DNA of 64,000 bases from Streptomyces sp. 6-11-2 (GCF_006540305.1 NZ_BJOR01000001.1:3968001-4032000); one strand, 5' to 3'; positions 50,791-59,553 are shown, numbered from the stretch's first letter. The notes: generated by a model from the sequence alone, not told the origin. Translations and numbers: made by a program.

Positions 50791-52761
50791 GTGCGCAGGC
50801 GTAGCATCTCGACCGCGACGGCACTCGCGGTCGTCCTCAGTTCCGTGGCCCTGACCACGGGCGTGGCGGGTCCGGCGGCGGCCGACTCGGCGAAGGTCCT
50901 TCCAGTGACGTCGGTCGGCGACATGGTCGTGGACGGCACCCACCAGCGGGTCTACGTCTCCGACCCGACCGCCGGCAAGATCGTCGTCACCGACTACACG
51001 GGCACCGTGAAGGCGACGCTCACCGGGCTCTCCGGCGTGACCGGCCTCGCGCTGTCCGCCGACTCCGGCCAGGTGTACGCCGCCGTGAGGAACGGCAACC
51101 GGATCGTCTCGGTGGAGACGGGGACGTACACCCGGACCGCGAGTTACCCGGTCGGCGCGGCTCCCGGCGATCTGGAGGTCGTGGACGGCCGGATCTGGTT
51201 CTCCCACGGCAGCGACTTCGGCTCGCTCGACGTCTCCGGTGATGAACCCGTCGTCCACCTCGCCCAGCGGGGCGACGCCGACTTCTACACAGGCGCCGCG
51301 ACCTCCCTGGCCGCCGACCCGGCCGTCCCGGGCGTCCTGGTGGCGGGCAACAGCGGCATGCTCGCCGTGTACGACGTCTCGGCCGACGGCGCCACCCTGC
51401 GCGCCAAGGGCGTCATGAGCACCGGCGTGGAGCAACTGGACCTGACACCCGACGGCAGCCAGGTGCTCACCTCGTGGGGCGCCTCGCCGTACGGCTACAG
51501 CCTCGGCGCCTACTCGACCACCGACCTCACCGAGCTGACCGGCTACCCCATCAACGCGTACCCGAACGCCGTGCGCGTTGCGCCCGACGGCACCATCGCG
51601 GGCGGCAGCTTCTCCTGGTACGACCCCGACGTCCACATCCACCGGCCCGGTGACCGGGTGCCGGTGCGGGAGTACGACTTCCCCAACACCGGCAACACCA
51701 GCGGCGCCGACACGCTCGTGAACGGAGCGCTCGCCTGGGCACCCGACTCGAGCCGCGTCTTCGCCGTCTCCGTGAACTCCTACGGCACCCACACCCTGCG
51801 TGCCCTGACCGACCCCACCAAGGAACTGCCCACCCTCAAGGTGTCGGCCCCCGCCAAGTCGGAACGCGCCAAGAAGCTCACCGTCAAGGGCAAACTGACC
51901 TCGAAGACGCTGCCCACCGCGGGCACCGCCCTGAAGGTGACGCGCACCGACGTCGAGTCGCCGAACGGCAAGGCACTGGCCGCCGTCAAGACCACGGCGG
52001 ACGGCAGCTACTCCTTCACGGACACCCCGCCCGCCGGCGGCAAGGTCACCTACAAGGTCTCCTACGCGGGCGACGCCACGCACACCCCCGCCTCCGGCTC
52101 CGGCACGGTGGACGTCTCGCGCAAGGCGACCGCGCTGACCCTGAACAACAACGGCAAGCTGTACTCGTACGGCAAGAAGGTCACCTTCACCGCGCACCTC
52201 GGTACGACGTACAAGAACCGCACCGTCTCGATCTACGCGGACCCCTTCGGCCCCGACAAGCCGAAGAAGCTGCTGAAGACGGCCAAGGTCAACTCCAAGG
52301 GCAACCTGTCGGCGACCGTCGGCATGACCCGTGACACCACCGTCACCGCCGTCTTCGGCGGCGACGCCCGCTACGCCGCCAAGACCGTGAAGTCGACCGC
52401 GTACGCCCGGGTGAAGGTCTCCACCGCCGTCTCCCGGCACTACAAGACGGGCAAGATCGGCTCCACGACGTACTACTACTTCCGCAAGAAGACCGACCCG
52501 GTGTTCACCACGACCATGAACTACTACCCCGGCCGCAAACAGCGCTTCCAGCTCCAGGTGTACTACCAGGGCACCTGGTACGACTCGGGCTACGAGTACT
52601 TCGCCCTGTCCGCCAAGGGCAAGTCGTCCGTGAGCCTGGGGGCACCGGGCACGTCCGGCATCCGGGCCCGCATGCGCTCGTCCTACATCAACGGCTCCTC
52701 CGGCGACACCGTCAACTCCACGACCCACGGCGCCTGGAAGTACTTCACCTTCACCAACTGA
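50791..52761 (+). CDS. Secreted beta-propeller protein with Ig-like C-terminal domains
   Basis: A 656-residue protein from GTG 50791. A signal peptide (TATALAVVLSSVALTTGVAG, then P-A-A-A) precedes a YVTN/SMP-like beta-propeller of about 320 residues (VVDGTHQRVYVSDPTAGKIV, LTPDGSQVLTSWGASPYGYS). Two Ig-like domains follow (LKVSAPAKSERAKKLTVKGK; TALTLNNNGKLYSYGKKVTF). The last 100 residues form a Tyr/Lys-rich beta domain (STAVSRHYKTGKIGSTTYYY). Such proteins are common in Streptomyces secretomes and may bind wall or environmental polymers. The 245-bp region before it holds an AT-rich promoter patch near 50645-50690. Confidence 0.85.
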   Translation: MRRRSISTATALAVVLSSVALTTGVAGPAAADSAKVLPVTSVGDMVVDGTHQRVYVSDPTAGKIVVTDYTGTVKATLTGLSGVTGLALSADSGQVYAAVRNGNRIVSVETGTYTRTASYPVGAAPGDLEVVDGRIWFSHGSDFGSLDVSGDEPVVHLAQRGDADFYTGAATSLAADPAVPGVLVAGNSGMLAVYDVSADGATLRAKGVMSTGVEQLDLTPDGSQVLTSWGASPYGYSLGAYSTTDLTELTGYPINAYPNAVRVAPDGTIAGGSFSWYDPDVHIHRPGDRVPVREYDFPNTGNTSGADTLVNGALAWAPDSSRVFAVSVNSYGTHTLRALTDPTKELPTLKVSAPAKSERAKKLTVKGKLTSKTLPTAGTALKVTRTDVESPNGKALAAVKTTADGSYSFTDTPPAGGKVTYKVSYAGDATHTPASGSGTVDVSRKATALTLNNNGKLYSYGKKVTFTAHLGTTYKNRTVSIYADPFGPDKPKKLLKTAKVNSKGNLSATVGMTRDTTVTAVFGGDARYAAKTVKSTAYARVKVSTAVSRHYKTGKIGSTTYYYFRKKTDPVFTTTMNYYPGRKQRFQLQVYYQGTWYDSGYEYFALSAKGKSSVSLGAPGTSGIRARMRSSYINGSSGDTVNSTTHGAWKYFTFTN

Positions 52762-52817
52762 CCCACTCCCAGGCCGAACCGGTACGGTCCCCGACCCACG
52801 GGGCCGTACCGGCACCG

Positions 52818-53092
52818 GCGGCCGAGCGCAGCGTCGCGGCGGCCTACCGGCTGCTGGTCGCGCTGGAGTCGCCGGGCGTCGGCCGGATCGCGGGCGGCAC
52901 CATGAACATCTGCGGCAAGCTCGGCGCGATACCGCTGCTCGACCCGCCGCCATGGGGATCGTCGTCCTCGACGACCACCGCGACCCGAAGTGGCCGGGCA
53001 TCGAGGAAGCGCTCGACAAGCACCTCGCGGGCGACACGCGCTTCACGTACCTCGGCAAGGCAGCGCGATCGGCGTTCCTGCGGGCGTCCTGA
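52818..53092 (+). pseudogene. Frameshifted C-terminal fragment, possibly of a SAM-dependent methyltransferase
   Basis: Protein-like sequence runs in one frame (ERSVAAAYRLLVALESPGVG, then MNICGKLGAIPLLDPP) to about 52950 and continues in another from 52952 (MGIVVLDDHRDPKWPGIEEA, then LDKHLAGDTRFTYLGKAARS) to the TGA at 53090. The D-D-x-x-D-P-x-W-P-G string recalls the C-terminal part of class I O-methyltransferases, a tentative match. No ribosome site precedes it. A one-base frameshift in a truncated gene is inferred. Confidence 0.45.
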
Positions 53093-53181
53093 GCACCTCA
53101 CGGGCGGCGGCCGTCAGCGACCGGAGTGAGGCGTGTCGGAGTGAGGCGTGGACGTCCCGTCGGACCTCCCGCGGAGGACAG

Positions 53182-53216
53182 CGGAGCCCGGGCGCCACTC
53201 GGGCGTCCGGGCTCCG
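53182..53216. terminator. 15-bp hairpin downstream of the flotillin gene
   Basis: CGGAGCCCGGGCGCC (53182-53196) pairs with GGCGTCCGGGCTCCG (53202-53216) with one G-T pair and the loop ACTCG, 30 bp past the flotillin stop. Confidence 0.85.
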
Positions 53217-53245
53217 TGGTCGGCGGTGTCCCCCCGCTCGGTGTT

Positions 53246-54697
53246 CTACTCGGTGATGTCGATCTTGCCCTGGGACGGTTCGGCCGATGCCGGAGCCGAT
53301 GACTCGACCTGCGCCGGGGTCTTCGTCGTGCCGCGTCCGGCGAGGCCCTGGAGAAGCTGGGCGAGGTCGACGCCAGTGGTGGAGCTGAGGAGTTCCATGC
53401 CCTGGGCGACGTTGTCGGCGACCGCGCGCGGGAGTTGGCCCGCGCCGTCCGTGGAGATGACGGTCAGCTTGTCCACGGCCGACAGCGGCTCTGCCGCCTT
53501 GCCGACGACCTGCGGCAGCACCTCGACCAGCATCTGGAGCACCGCCGCGTCGCCGTACCGTTCGAAGGCGTCGGCCTTCTTGTGCATGGCGTCGGCCTCC
53601 GCCGCGCCCTTGGCGGCGATCGCGGCCGCTTCGGCGTCACCCTCGATACGAACGGCGTCGGCGAGGGCCGCACGGTGGGCCTTCTCGCCCTCACCGGTGA
53701 GCCGGGCCCGCTCGGCGGCCGCTTCGGCCTCCTTGACCAGGGCGATGCGGTGAGCCTCCGCCTCCTGCTCGGCCCGGTAACGGTCGGCGTCGGCGGGCTT
53801 GCGGACCTGGGTGTCCAGTTCGCGGTCGGTCAGCGCGGCCTGCCGGGCGGCGACCTTCTCCTGCTCCTGCAGGACCTCCTGCCGGCGGGCGGCCTCGGCG
53901 AGCGGGCCGGCGGCGTTGGCGCGGGCGGCGGCCTCGTCCGTCTCGGCCTTGATCTCGGCCTGCTTCAGGGCGTAGGTGCGCTGGGCGATCGCGATCTCTT
54001 CCTCGGCCTTGAGGCGGGCCTGTTCGGAAGCGCGCCGGGCGACGGCCTCGGCGATGTCGGCCTCCTGCTTGGCGCGGGCCGCCTCAGGCCGGCCGAGGTC
54101 CTCCAGGTAGGAGCCCTCGGTGGTGATGTCCTGGATCTGGAAGGCGTCCAGCACCAGCCCCTGCCCGGACAGGCTGGCCTCGGCCTCCTCCGCGACCTGT
54201 CCGGCGAAGGCGGCCCGGTCCCGGATGATGTCCTCGACGGACATCCGTCCGACGATGGAGCGCAGCGCGCCGGACAGCACCTCCTGGGTGAACCCGACGA
54301 TGCCGTCCTGCTGCTGGAGGAAGCGCTGGGCCGCGGCGCGGATCGAGTCCTCGGTGCCGCCGACCTTGACGATGGCGACGCCCTCCAGGTTGGCCTTCAC
54401 CCCGCGCAGCGTGACCGCGCCCCGGACGGCCACCGGAATGTGCCGGCTGGACAGGTCGAGGGTGAACTTCTGCTGGACGAAGGGCACGACGAAGACACCG
54501 CCACCGACCACGACCTTCTGGCCGCTGTTGTCGATGGAGACACGGCCGGTCTCGGGGTCGGTGGACTTCTTGCCGCGCCGTCCGGTGACGATGAACGCCT
54601 CGCTGGGACCCGCGACCTTGTAGCGGGTGACGACCGTGAGGGCCAGCAGGACCAGGAGTACGACGACTCCTATCACGGCAATCAGAACAGGGCTCAT
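53246..54697 (-). CDS. Flotillin-like SPFH/band 7 protein
   Basis: A 483-residue protein from ATG 54697. One N-terminal membrane helix (LIAVIGVVVLLVLLALTVVT), then the SPFH domain (about 30-200: GPSEAFIVTGRRGKKSTDPE; VVVGGGVFVVPFVQQKFTLD), then a long Ala/Glu coiled coil (about 210-370, QEADIAEAVARRASEQARLK) and a flotillin C-terminus (LQMLVEVLPQVVGKAAEPL). Flotillins order membrane microdomains; bacterial ones pair with NfeD proteins. The NfeD-like gene lies just upstream on the same strand, 121 bp away, forming the usual pair. Confidence 0.95.
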   Translation of the reverse strand: MSPVLIAVIGVVVLLVLLALTVVTRYKVAGPSEAFIVTGRRGKKSTDPETGRVSIDNSGQKVVVGGGVFVVPFVQQKFTLDLSSRHIPVAVRGAVTLRGVKANLEGVAIVKVGGTEDSIRAAAQRFLQQQDGIVGFTQEVLSGALRSIVGRMSVEDIIRDRAAFAGQVAEEAEASLSGQGLVLDAFQIQDITTEGSYLEDLGRPEAARAKQEADIAEAVARRASEQARLKAEEEIAIAQRTYALKQAEIKAETDEAAARANAAGPLAEAARRQEVLQEQEKVAARQAALTDRELDTQVRKPADADRYRAEQEAEAHRIALVKEAEAAAERARLTGEGEKAHRAALADAVRIEGDAEAAAIAAKGAAEADAMHKKADAFERYGDAAVLQMLVEVLPQVVGKAAEPLSAVDKLTVISTDGAGQLPRAVADNVAQGMELLSSTTGVDLAQLLQGLAGRGTTKTPAQVESSAPASAEPSQGKIDITE

Positions 54698-54818
54698 GTG
54701 TGCAATCCCCTCAGCCCTCCCCGGGGGACGGCGAATTGGAACGGATCAGGAACGGACGCGGAAGGAAGAGGAAGGGGCGGGCGTTTGGGCCTCGTGGTGT
54801 GGAGCGTCGCTCCGGCGG

Positions 54819-55328
54819 TCAGTCCTCGACCGGCCGGACCGCGACCGAGGTCGCGGACAGGAGCGATTCCACCCAGACCTCGGCACCCCGCGCCACGGGC
54901 ACCGAACACTTCGCGGCCAGCTTCAGCGGCTGCCCGGCGAGATGCACCAGCACCTCGCCGTACCCCTCGGCGGGAATAGCGGTCACCACGGAACCGGAGC
55001 TGCCGACGAGATCGCCGCCCTGTGGAGCGGCCGCGCCCTGCTCACGCATCAGGACACGGCTGAGTTTCCACGTCAACCAGCCCGCGGCGACGCCCGCCAC
55101 CACGCCGATCGCCGTTGCCCCCGTGACCCCCAGACCGGTGGTGCCGAGCGCGATCGCTCCGCCGAAGCCGAGCATGGACACGAATCCGGCGATGACCGGC
55201 AGCGACAGCAGCCCGTCGAACAACCCGTCCAGCACCCCGCCGAACAGGCCTTCCAGGATCCCGTCGAAGATCAGCGAGAGCACCAGCAGGACCAGTCCCG
55301 CGATACCGAGACCCACAAACCAGTTCAT
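54819..55328 (-). CDS. NfeD-like membrane protein
   Basis: A 169-residue protein; ATG 55328 begins MNWFVGLGIAGLVLLVLSLI, a proper first helix, whereas the upstream in-frame ATG adds unrelated sequence. Three or four helices follow (LLSLPVIAGFVSMLGFGGAI; TAIGVVAGVAAGWLTWKL). The C-terminal OB-fold domain (DLVGSSGSVVTAIPAEGYGE through SVPVARGAEVWVES) is the NfeD signature. It forms an operon with the flotillin-like gene and probably takes part in the same membrane-domain complex. The ribosome site is weak. Confidence 0.88.
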   Translation of the reverse strand: MNWFVGLGIAGLVLLVLSLIFDGILEGLFGGVLDGLFDGLLSLPVIAGFVSMLGFGGAIALGTTGLGVTGATAIGVVAGVAAGWLTWKLSRVLMREQGAAAPQGGDLVGSSGSVVTAIPAEGYGEVLVHLAGQPLKLAAKCSVPVARGAEVWVESLLSATSVAVRPVED

Positions 55329-55369
55329 TCGGGCCCCGCTTTCACTCGACGAGCCCCCCGGCCTGCATA

Positions 55370-55401
55370 TTGCCATGCGATCGGGTGGCAATACATTGCC
55401 A
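55370..55401 (-). promoter_or_regulatory. TTGCCA/TGGCAA repeat cluster upstream of the NfeD-flotillin operon
   Basis: TTGCCA (55370-55375) and TGGCAA (55386-55391) form an inverted repeat with a 10-bp centre, and a third element TTGCCA follows at 55396-55401. The cluster starts 42 bp before the NfeD start, in the promoter zone. The binding protein is unknown. Confidence 0.45.
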
Positions 55402-55697
55402 GCCCTCGGCAATCTTTACGCGCGCTTGATGCCGCCTTGGTACCTCCTTCGCCCGGACGGCGACGTTCCGCTGCGGCTCGTGACGCCGAGCAAGGACGCG
55501 AAGCTCGACGGCGGTACGGACCGCCGCTCTGAAGGCCGACGCCCGCACTGCCGGAAACCGTGCGCTGCCCGCACGACGCGCCCCCGGGCCGGGGACGACG
55601 CGCACACGGTCAACGCTTCCGTTGCCGGGCCATGGAAGCGGCAGCGGCAGTGGCCATGGAAGCGGCAGTGGTGGCGGCAGCGGCAGCCGGGCAGGAC

Positions 55698-55895
55698 ATG
55701 GTCGGCACCCTGTTCATCGGCAAATCGAACGCCGGGTACAGCACGGGCGCCGCCGGCATTTCGGGGTCAAACACGGTCGTGAGCGCCTACGTTGGCAATC
55801 CGGCAGCGACGGCCGCCGTGCAAGGGACGGTTCCTCAGGTCTTCGCCGCCGGCAACCGGATCTGGATCACCGCCGTCCACGAAGCCGCCAACTGA
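55698..55895 (+). CDS. Small protein before the amidase, possibly a phage-structural fragment
   Basis: ATG 55698 opens 65 codons: VGTLFIGKSNAGYSTGAAGI, SGSNTVVSAYVGNPAATAAV, IWITAVHEAAN. The Gly/Ala/Ser/Val pattern resembles tail-fibre or coat beta structure, unproven. A longer frame from 55560 includes Ala runs from a GGCAGC-type repeat that encodes Gly-Ser linkers in another frame (55622-55690), so this may be the 3' end of a broken linker-containing gene. It ends 29 bp before the amidase start with no terminator, so it is probably co-transcribed. Confidence 0.4.
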   Translation: MVGTLFIGKSNAGYSTGAAGISGSNTVVSAYVGNPAATAAVQGTVPQVFAAGNRIWITAVHEAAN

Positions 55896-55923
55896 CCGAT
55901 CCCTTCTCACCCTGGAGGTGCCC

Positions 55924-56853
55924 GTGGCCACGCCACTCACCGCTGCCCAGTTCCTCAACGCTCTGAAGGCCGAGGGCGTGAGCGTCGTCGAGGTCGGCGA
56001 CTGGAAGAACCACAACCGCAACAGCAAGGGCGCCTGGGGGCCCGTGCACGGCGTGATGATCCACCACACCGTCACCAAGGGCACCGCGAACACGGTGAAG
56101 ATCGTGCGCGACGGGTACGCCGGACTGCCCGGCCCGCTCTGTCACGGCATGATCGCCAAGGACGGGCGCGTGCATGTGGTCGGCTGGGGCCGCGCCAACC
56201 ACGCGGGGTTGGGAGACCCGGACGTCTTGTCCGCGGTGATGGCAGAGCGGCGGCCGCCCGTCGACGACGAGGCCACCGTCGACGGCAACCGGGCCTTCTA
56301 CGGCTTCGAGTGCGAGAACCTCGGTGACAACAAGGACCCGTGGCCGACCGAGCAGATCGAGGCCATGGTCCGCGTGATAGCCGCGATCTGCCGGCAGCAC
56401 GGGTGGGGCGCCCGGTCGGCGCTGCGGCACCTGGACTGGCAGCCCGGCAAGGTCGACCCGCGCGGGCCCGGCCTGGACTGGGAGCAGATCCTCGACCGCG
56501 TCGCGAAGCGGCTCGACAGCAAGCCGCCCACCACCAAGCTGCCCGCCCCGGCCAAGCCGAAGGTGTCGCTGTCCAAGCTGATCGCCGCGGCGAAGCACGA
56601 CCCGCAGGCCAAGGGGACGCCGGTCACCTATGCCGGGGTGAAGACCGTGGAAGCCGCTCTCGTCAACGAGGGCCTGCTCGCCAAGACCTACCTGGACGGC
56701 CACTACGGCACGGCCACCAAGGACGCCATGAGCGGCTGGCAGGAACGCTGCGGGTACCGCGGCCGCAAGCCCGGCGAGCCCGCCGACGGCATCCCCGGCA
56801 AGGACTCCCTCACCAAGCTCGCCAAGAAGCACGGCTTCACTGTCACCACCTGA
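55924..56853 (+). CDS. N-acetylmuramoyl-L-alanine amidase, phage endolysin type
   Basis: A 309-residue protein from GTG 55924 (GGAGGTGCCC upstream). The amidase_2/PGRP domain covers about residues 25-200: GPVHGVMIHHTVTKGTANTV (zinc His), LCHGMIAKDGRVHVVGWGRA, NHAGLGDP, FYGFECENLGDN and RHLDWQPGKVDPRGPGLDWE (second His and Asp). A Lys/Pro linker and a peptidoglycan-binding_1 domain follow (TYLDGHYGTATKDAMSGWQE). There is no signal peptide, so release would need a holin, as with phage lysins. No holin gene is seen nearby, which suggests a prophage remnant. Confidence 0.9.
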   Translation: MATPLTAAQFLNALKAEGVSVVEVGDWKNHNRNSKGAWGPVHGVMIHHTVTKGTANTVKIVRDGYAGLPGPLCHGMIAKDGRVHVVGWGRANHAGLGDPDVLSAVMAERRPPVDDEATVDGNRAFYGFECENLGDNKDPWPTEQIEAMVRVIAAICRQHGWGARSALRHLDWQPGKVDPRGPGLDWEQILDRVAKRLDSKPPTTKLPAPAKPKVSLSKLIAAAKHDPQAKGTPVTYAGVKTVEAALVNEGLLAKTYLDGHYGTATKDAMSGWQERCGYRGRKPGEPADGIPGKDSLTKLAKKHGFTVTT

Positions 56854-57431
56854 CGGAAGGACAGGCCGGCCATCGTGTCGGCCTCCGGGATCCCCGAGTC
56901 GCTGCCGTGGGCCGCCGGGTCGTCGGGTCGCCAGGTCGCCGGCCGTCGCCGGCGGCTTCGTTCGCGTGATGCCCGTCCCCGGCGTCCAGAGGCGAGAGGA
57001 GCCTTGACTGTGACCTGCGGCTTTCATGGCTGAGCCAGCCGGCCTGGATACGCCCGCCAGACACCGTGGTCGACCGCGGCTGACCGTCGTTTCCGGCACG
57101 GCTGTGGCACGCGGCCTCTTCGCCCCGAACTGTGGGCGGGACGGTCGCCGAGGCCTGCCCGGCTGATCGGACGCTCGCCGGCGGGTGGGATGTTGGTCGG
57201 CCGCGGTCGCGGCGGTTGCTGTACTCGCTGCAGACGGCCCCGCAGGCACACGGCGGACCGCCGGATCCGCCATGCCTCGGGGCGCCGGGCGAGCGCGGAT
57301 GTCCCCGTCGGTCCCGCTACCCTTGCGGGCACGCCGCCTGTCGATCATGGCGGCCGGCTTCGCAAGCGACACCGGTACCCGCCCGACGTACCCGAGTATG
57401 TGCGTTCCGGGGCCGGTTGGGAGGGGGTCCC
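56854..57431. other. 578-bp region without a supportable gene
   Basis: Open frames here are short and lack ribosome sites. The region holds a 60-nt element at 57051-57110 that recurs in diverged form at 62187-62245, G-rich repeats near 56895-56960, and AAC/TTG-rich promoter-like sequence before the next gene. It looks like accumulated recombination debris. Confidence 0.5.
57051..57110 (+). repeat. Dispersed 60-nt repeat, copy 1
   Basis: Shares the core GACCGCGGCTGACC and flanks with copy 2 at 62187-62245 in direct orientation, about 85% identical by eye. The pair brackets 5.1 kb of accessory genes and relics. Confidence 0.6.
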
Positions 57432-59150
57432 ATGACAGAGAAACCACCTGTGCCCGCCGAACCGCTGGAGCGGTCCCGGAAGTCGGGGCGATTACCGGCA
57501 GGAGAGGCCGCGGACACGGGAGGAACACGGCGGGCGGGAACACCACCGGAGGGCAGGTCGCGCGCGACGACGGACACGCGGCCCGGCGAAGCCGTCAGTG
57601 CCGGGCGCCCGCCGCACCTTCCGCCCAGTCCGCCCAGCCTCCTGTACGCGGGCGCCTACCCCTACAAACCCTCGTTCCCCGACCTGCGCCGCGAACCGCC
57701 CTCCACCGTGAACACCGCCGTCCTCTGGGCGGCGCTCGCCACCGGCGTGCTCAGCATGGCGCTGCTCAACGACGGTGTGGGCGTCAATCTGTTCCTCGTC
57801 GCCCTGCCGGCCGCGGTCACCGCATACTTCGCCGCGCGCCAGGCAGGCCGGGTACAAGCCCGTTCCTGGACGCTCGCCTGGGGCATCGGAGGACTCACCC
57901 TCCTGCTGGTCCCGGCGGTCCGCGCCGCCCACTGGCCTTCCCTCCTCGCCGTGGCCACCGCCATCGGCCTCGCCTCGCTCGCCCTCCACGGCTCGCGGAC
58001 GTGGCCCGGCGTCGTCCTCAGCCCCCTCGGGCTGGTCGATTCGCTGCCCAAGGGCGCACTCTGGGGCTGGCGCGGGGTGCGCACCCGTGCCGGCAACGCC
58101 TCCGGCAACGTGGGCTCCGCGCTGCGCGCCCTTGCGGTGACGGCCGTGCTCCTCCTCGTCTTCGGCGCACTGTTCGCCGGGGCCGACGCGGCCTTCGCCG
58201 ACCTGCTGAGCAGGCTGGTCCCGGACACGTCCGTCGGCGACGGCCCCTGGCGCCTGGTGCTGTTCGCCCTCGGGCTCTTCGGCGCCCTCGCGGCGGCACA
58301 CACCGCCGCCGCCCCTCTGCGGTGGGACAGCTTCGAGACAAGCGCGGGCCGCGCCCGCGGCCGGGGCGAATGGGCGCTCCCCCTGCTCGTGCTGTGCGCA
58401 CTGTTCGCCGTCTTCAACGCCATCCAGCTCGCCGTCCTCTTCGGCGGATACAAGGCTGTCCTGGACAAGACCGGTCAGACCTACTCCGAGTACGCGCGGC
58501 AGGGCTTCTGGCAACTCCTGCTCGCAACGCTCCTCACCCTCCTGGTCATCGTCTTCGCGCTGCGCTGGGCACCGCGCGGCGGGCCGGGTGACCGGAACCT
58601 GGTGCGGGGGGTTCTCGGCACCCTCTGCGCACTCACCCTGGTCGTGGTCGCTTCGGCGGTACGGCGCATGGACATGTACGTCGAGGCGTACGGGCTGACG
58701 CGGCTGCGGATCTCTGTCGTGACCGTGGAGCTGTGGCTCGGCCTGGTCCTTCTGCTGATCATGGCCGCCGGAGTCTGGGGCGCACGCTGGCTGCCCCGCG
58801 CCGTCGCCGCGTCGGCCGCTGCCGGGGCCCTCGCCTTCGGTCTGGCCTCTCCCGACGGGCTGATCGCCGAGAACAACGTGCGGCGGTACGAGAAGACCCA
58901 CAAGTTCGACCTGGACTACGTGCGTGGTCTCTCGGCGGACGCGGTCCCGGCTCTGGACAGGCTGAGAGAGCCCATGCGCTCCTGCGTCCTCGGTCCCCTG
59001 TCGGAGGAGCTCGGTCCGGCAACGGCGTCCTGGTACGAGATCAGTTGGGGAGAGGTTCGCGCCCGGCGGATCCTCGAGGAACGGCCGCCGGCGACGACCG
59101 ACCCGGGAGCCTGCAACAGCAGCGGGGAGAGCATCGAGTACTACCGCTGA
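57432..59150 (+). CDS. DUF4173/DUF4153 polytopic membrane protein
   Basis: A 572-residue protein; ATG 57432 follows GGGAGGGGGTCCC. An Arg/Pro-rich N-terminus of about 90 residues is cytoplasmic. About eleven helices follow (VLWAALATGVLSMALLNDGV, LWLGLVLLLIMAAGVWGARW) with the DUF4173 hallmark DAAFADLLSRLVPD and LFGGYKAVLDKTGQTYSEYA (R-Q-G-F-W-Q-L after it). A C-terminal soluble part has three Cys, including SCVLGPL and ACNSS. Function unknown; many Actinobacteria have one or two copies. Confidence 0.88.
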   Translation: MTEKPPVPAEPLERSRKSGRLPAGEAADTGGTRRAGTPPEGRSRATTDTRPGEAVSAGRPPHLPPSPPSLLYAGAYPYKPSFPDLRREPPSTVNTAVLWAALATGVLSMALLNDGVGVNLFLVALPAAVTAYFAARQAGRVQARSWTLAWGIGGLTLLLVPAVRAAHWPSLLAVATAIGLASLALHGSRTWPGVVLSPLGLVDSLPKGALWGWRGVRTRAGNASGNVGSALRALAVTAVLLLVFGALFAGADAAFADLLSRLVPDTSVGDGPWRLVLFALGLFGALAAAHTAAAPLRWDSFETSAGRARGRGEWALPLLVLCALFAVFNAIQLAVLFGGYKAVLDKTGQTYSEYARQGFWQLLLATLLTLLVIVFALRWAPRGGPGDRNLVRGVLGTLCALTLVVVASAVRRMDMYVEAYGLTRLRISVVTVELWLGLVLLLIMAAGVWGARWLPRAVAASAAAGALAFGLASPDGLIAENNVRRYEKTHKFDLDYVRGLSADAVPALDRLREPMRSCVLGPLSEELGPATASWYEISWGEVRARRILEERPPATTDPGACNSSGESIEYYR

Positions 59151-59281
59151 CCTGACGCCCCGTTCCGCCGGGGCGGGCGGCCGGCGGGCCGTGATCCGCG
59201 ACGGCGGAGGAGACGCCCGCCCAGGGGATGCGGACTCCGCGCGACCTAGTGGCACACGTGGGGCACGGCTCAGAACATGAC

Positions 59282-59324
59282 GAAGGGCCGGCCTGGGAGG
59301 AAAACCCTCCTGAGCCGGCCCTTC
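59282..59324. terminator. Composite hairpin terminator
   Basis: GAAGGGCCGGC (59282-59292) pairs with GCCGGCCCTTC (59314-59324), with an inner stem GGGAGG/CCCTCC and loop AAAA. It precedes the tRNA fragment on the minus strand side and follows the DUF4173 gene by 131 bp. Confidence 0.8.
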
Positions 59325-59346
59325 TGCCTGTGCCCCCGGCCTTTCT

Positions 59347-59389
59347 GTGCCCCCGACAGGATTCGAACCTGCGACACCCGCTTCAGGAG
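59347..59389 (-). repeat. 3'-half fragment of tRNA-Arg(CCT), likely old attachment site
   Basis: On the minus strand the sequence runs through an anticodon loop CTCCTGA, the stem AGCGG, variable region, T-arm GCAGGTTCGAATCCTGT and acceptor strand CGGGGGC. It matches the 3' half of streptomycete tRNA-Arg(CCT) except about two bases (by memory, A37 is G here and one T-arm C is T). No D-arm or 5' acceptor strand exists upstream. Integrases recombine in tRNA 3' halves and leave such fragments at the far end of the element. Confidence 0.7.
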
Positions 59390-59398
59390 TTTTCCCTG

Positions 59399-59553
59399 GT
59401 CAGGTCCCGTGCGATGATCGCCGCCATCGCCATCGCCATCGCCGTGGCCGAGGACCTCCCCCCTTCACCACCAACCCTGACGACTTCAAAGGGCTGGACG
59501 ACCTCCTCACCGTCGTACCGGGCACCCGCCCGGAAGTGCCCCACGACGGCTGA
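59399..59553 (+). pseudogene. Remnant of a VapC-like PIN-domain toxin
   Basis: After ten bases beyond the tRNA fragment, one frame reads AMIAAIAIAIAVAEDLP; with a one-base shift it continues PFTTNPDDFKGLDDLLTVV to a stop at 59551. The combined string follows the C-terminal pattern of VapC toxins (D-x-x-I-A-A-x-A-x-A...L-P-L-x-T-x-N-P-D-D-F-x-G-L...V-V). The N-terminal two-thirds with the first catalytic Asp residues is absent and no antitoxin remains. Confidence 0.55.

Noticed and set aside
59347..59389. Functional tRNA-Arg gene
   Set aside because: Only the 3' half is present; D-arm and 5' acceptor strand are missing and the adjacent sequence encodes a VapC remnant.
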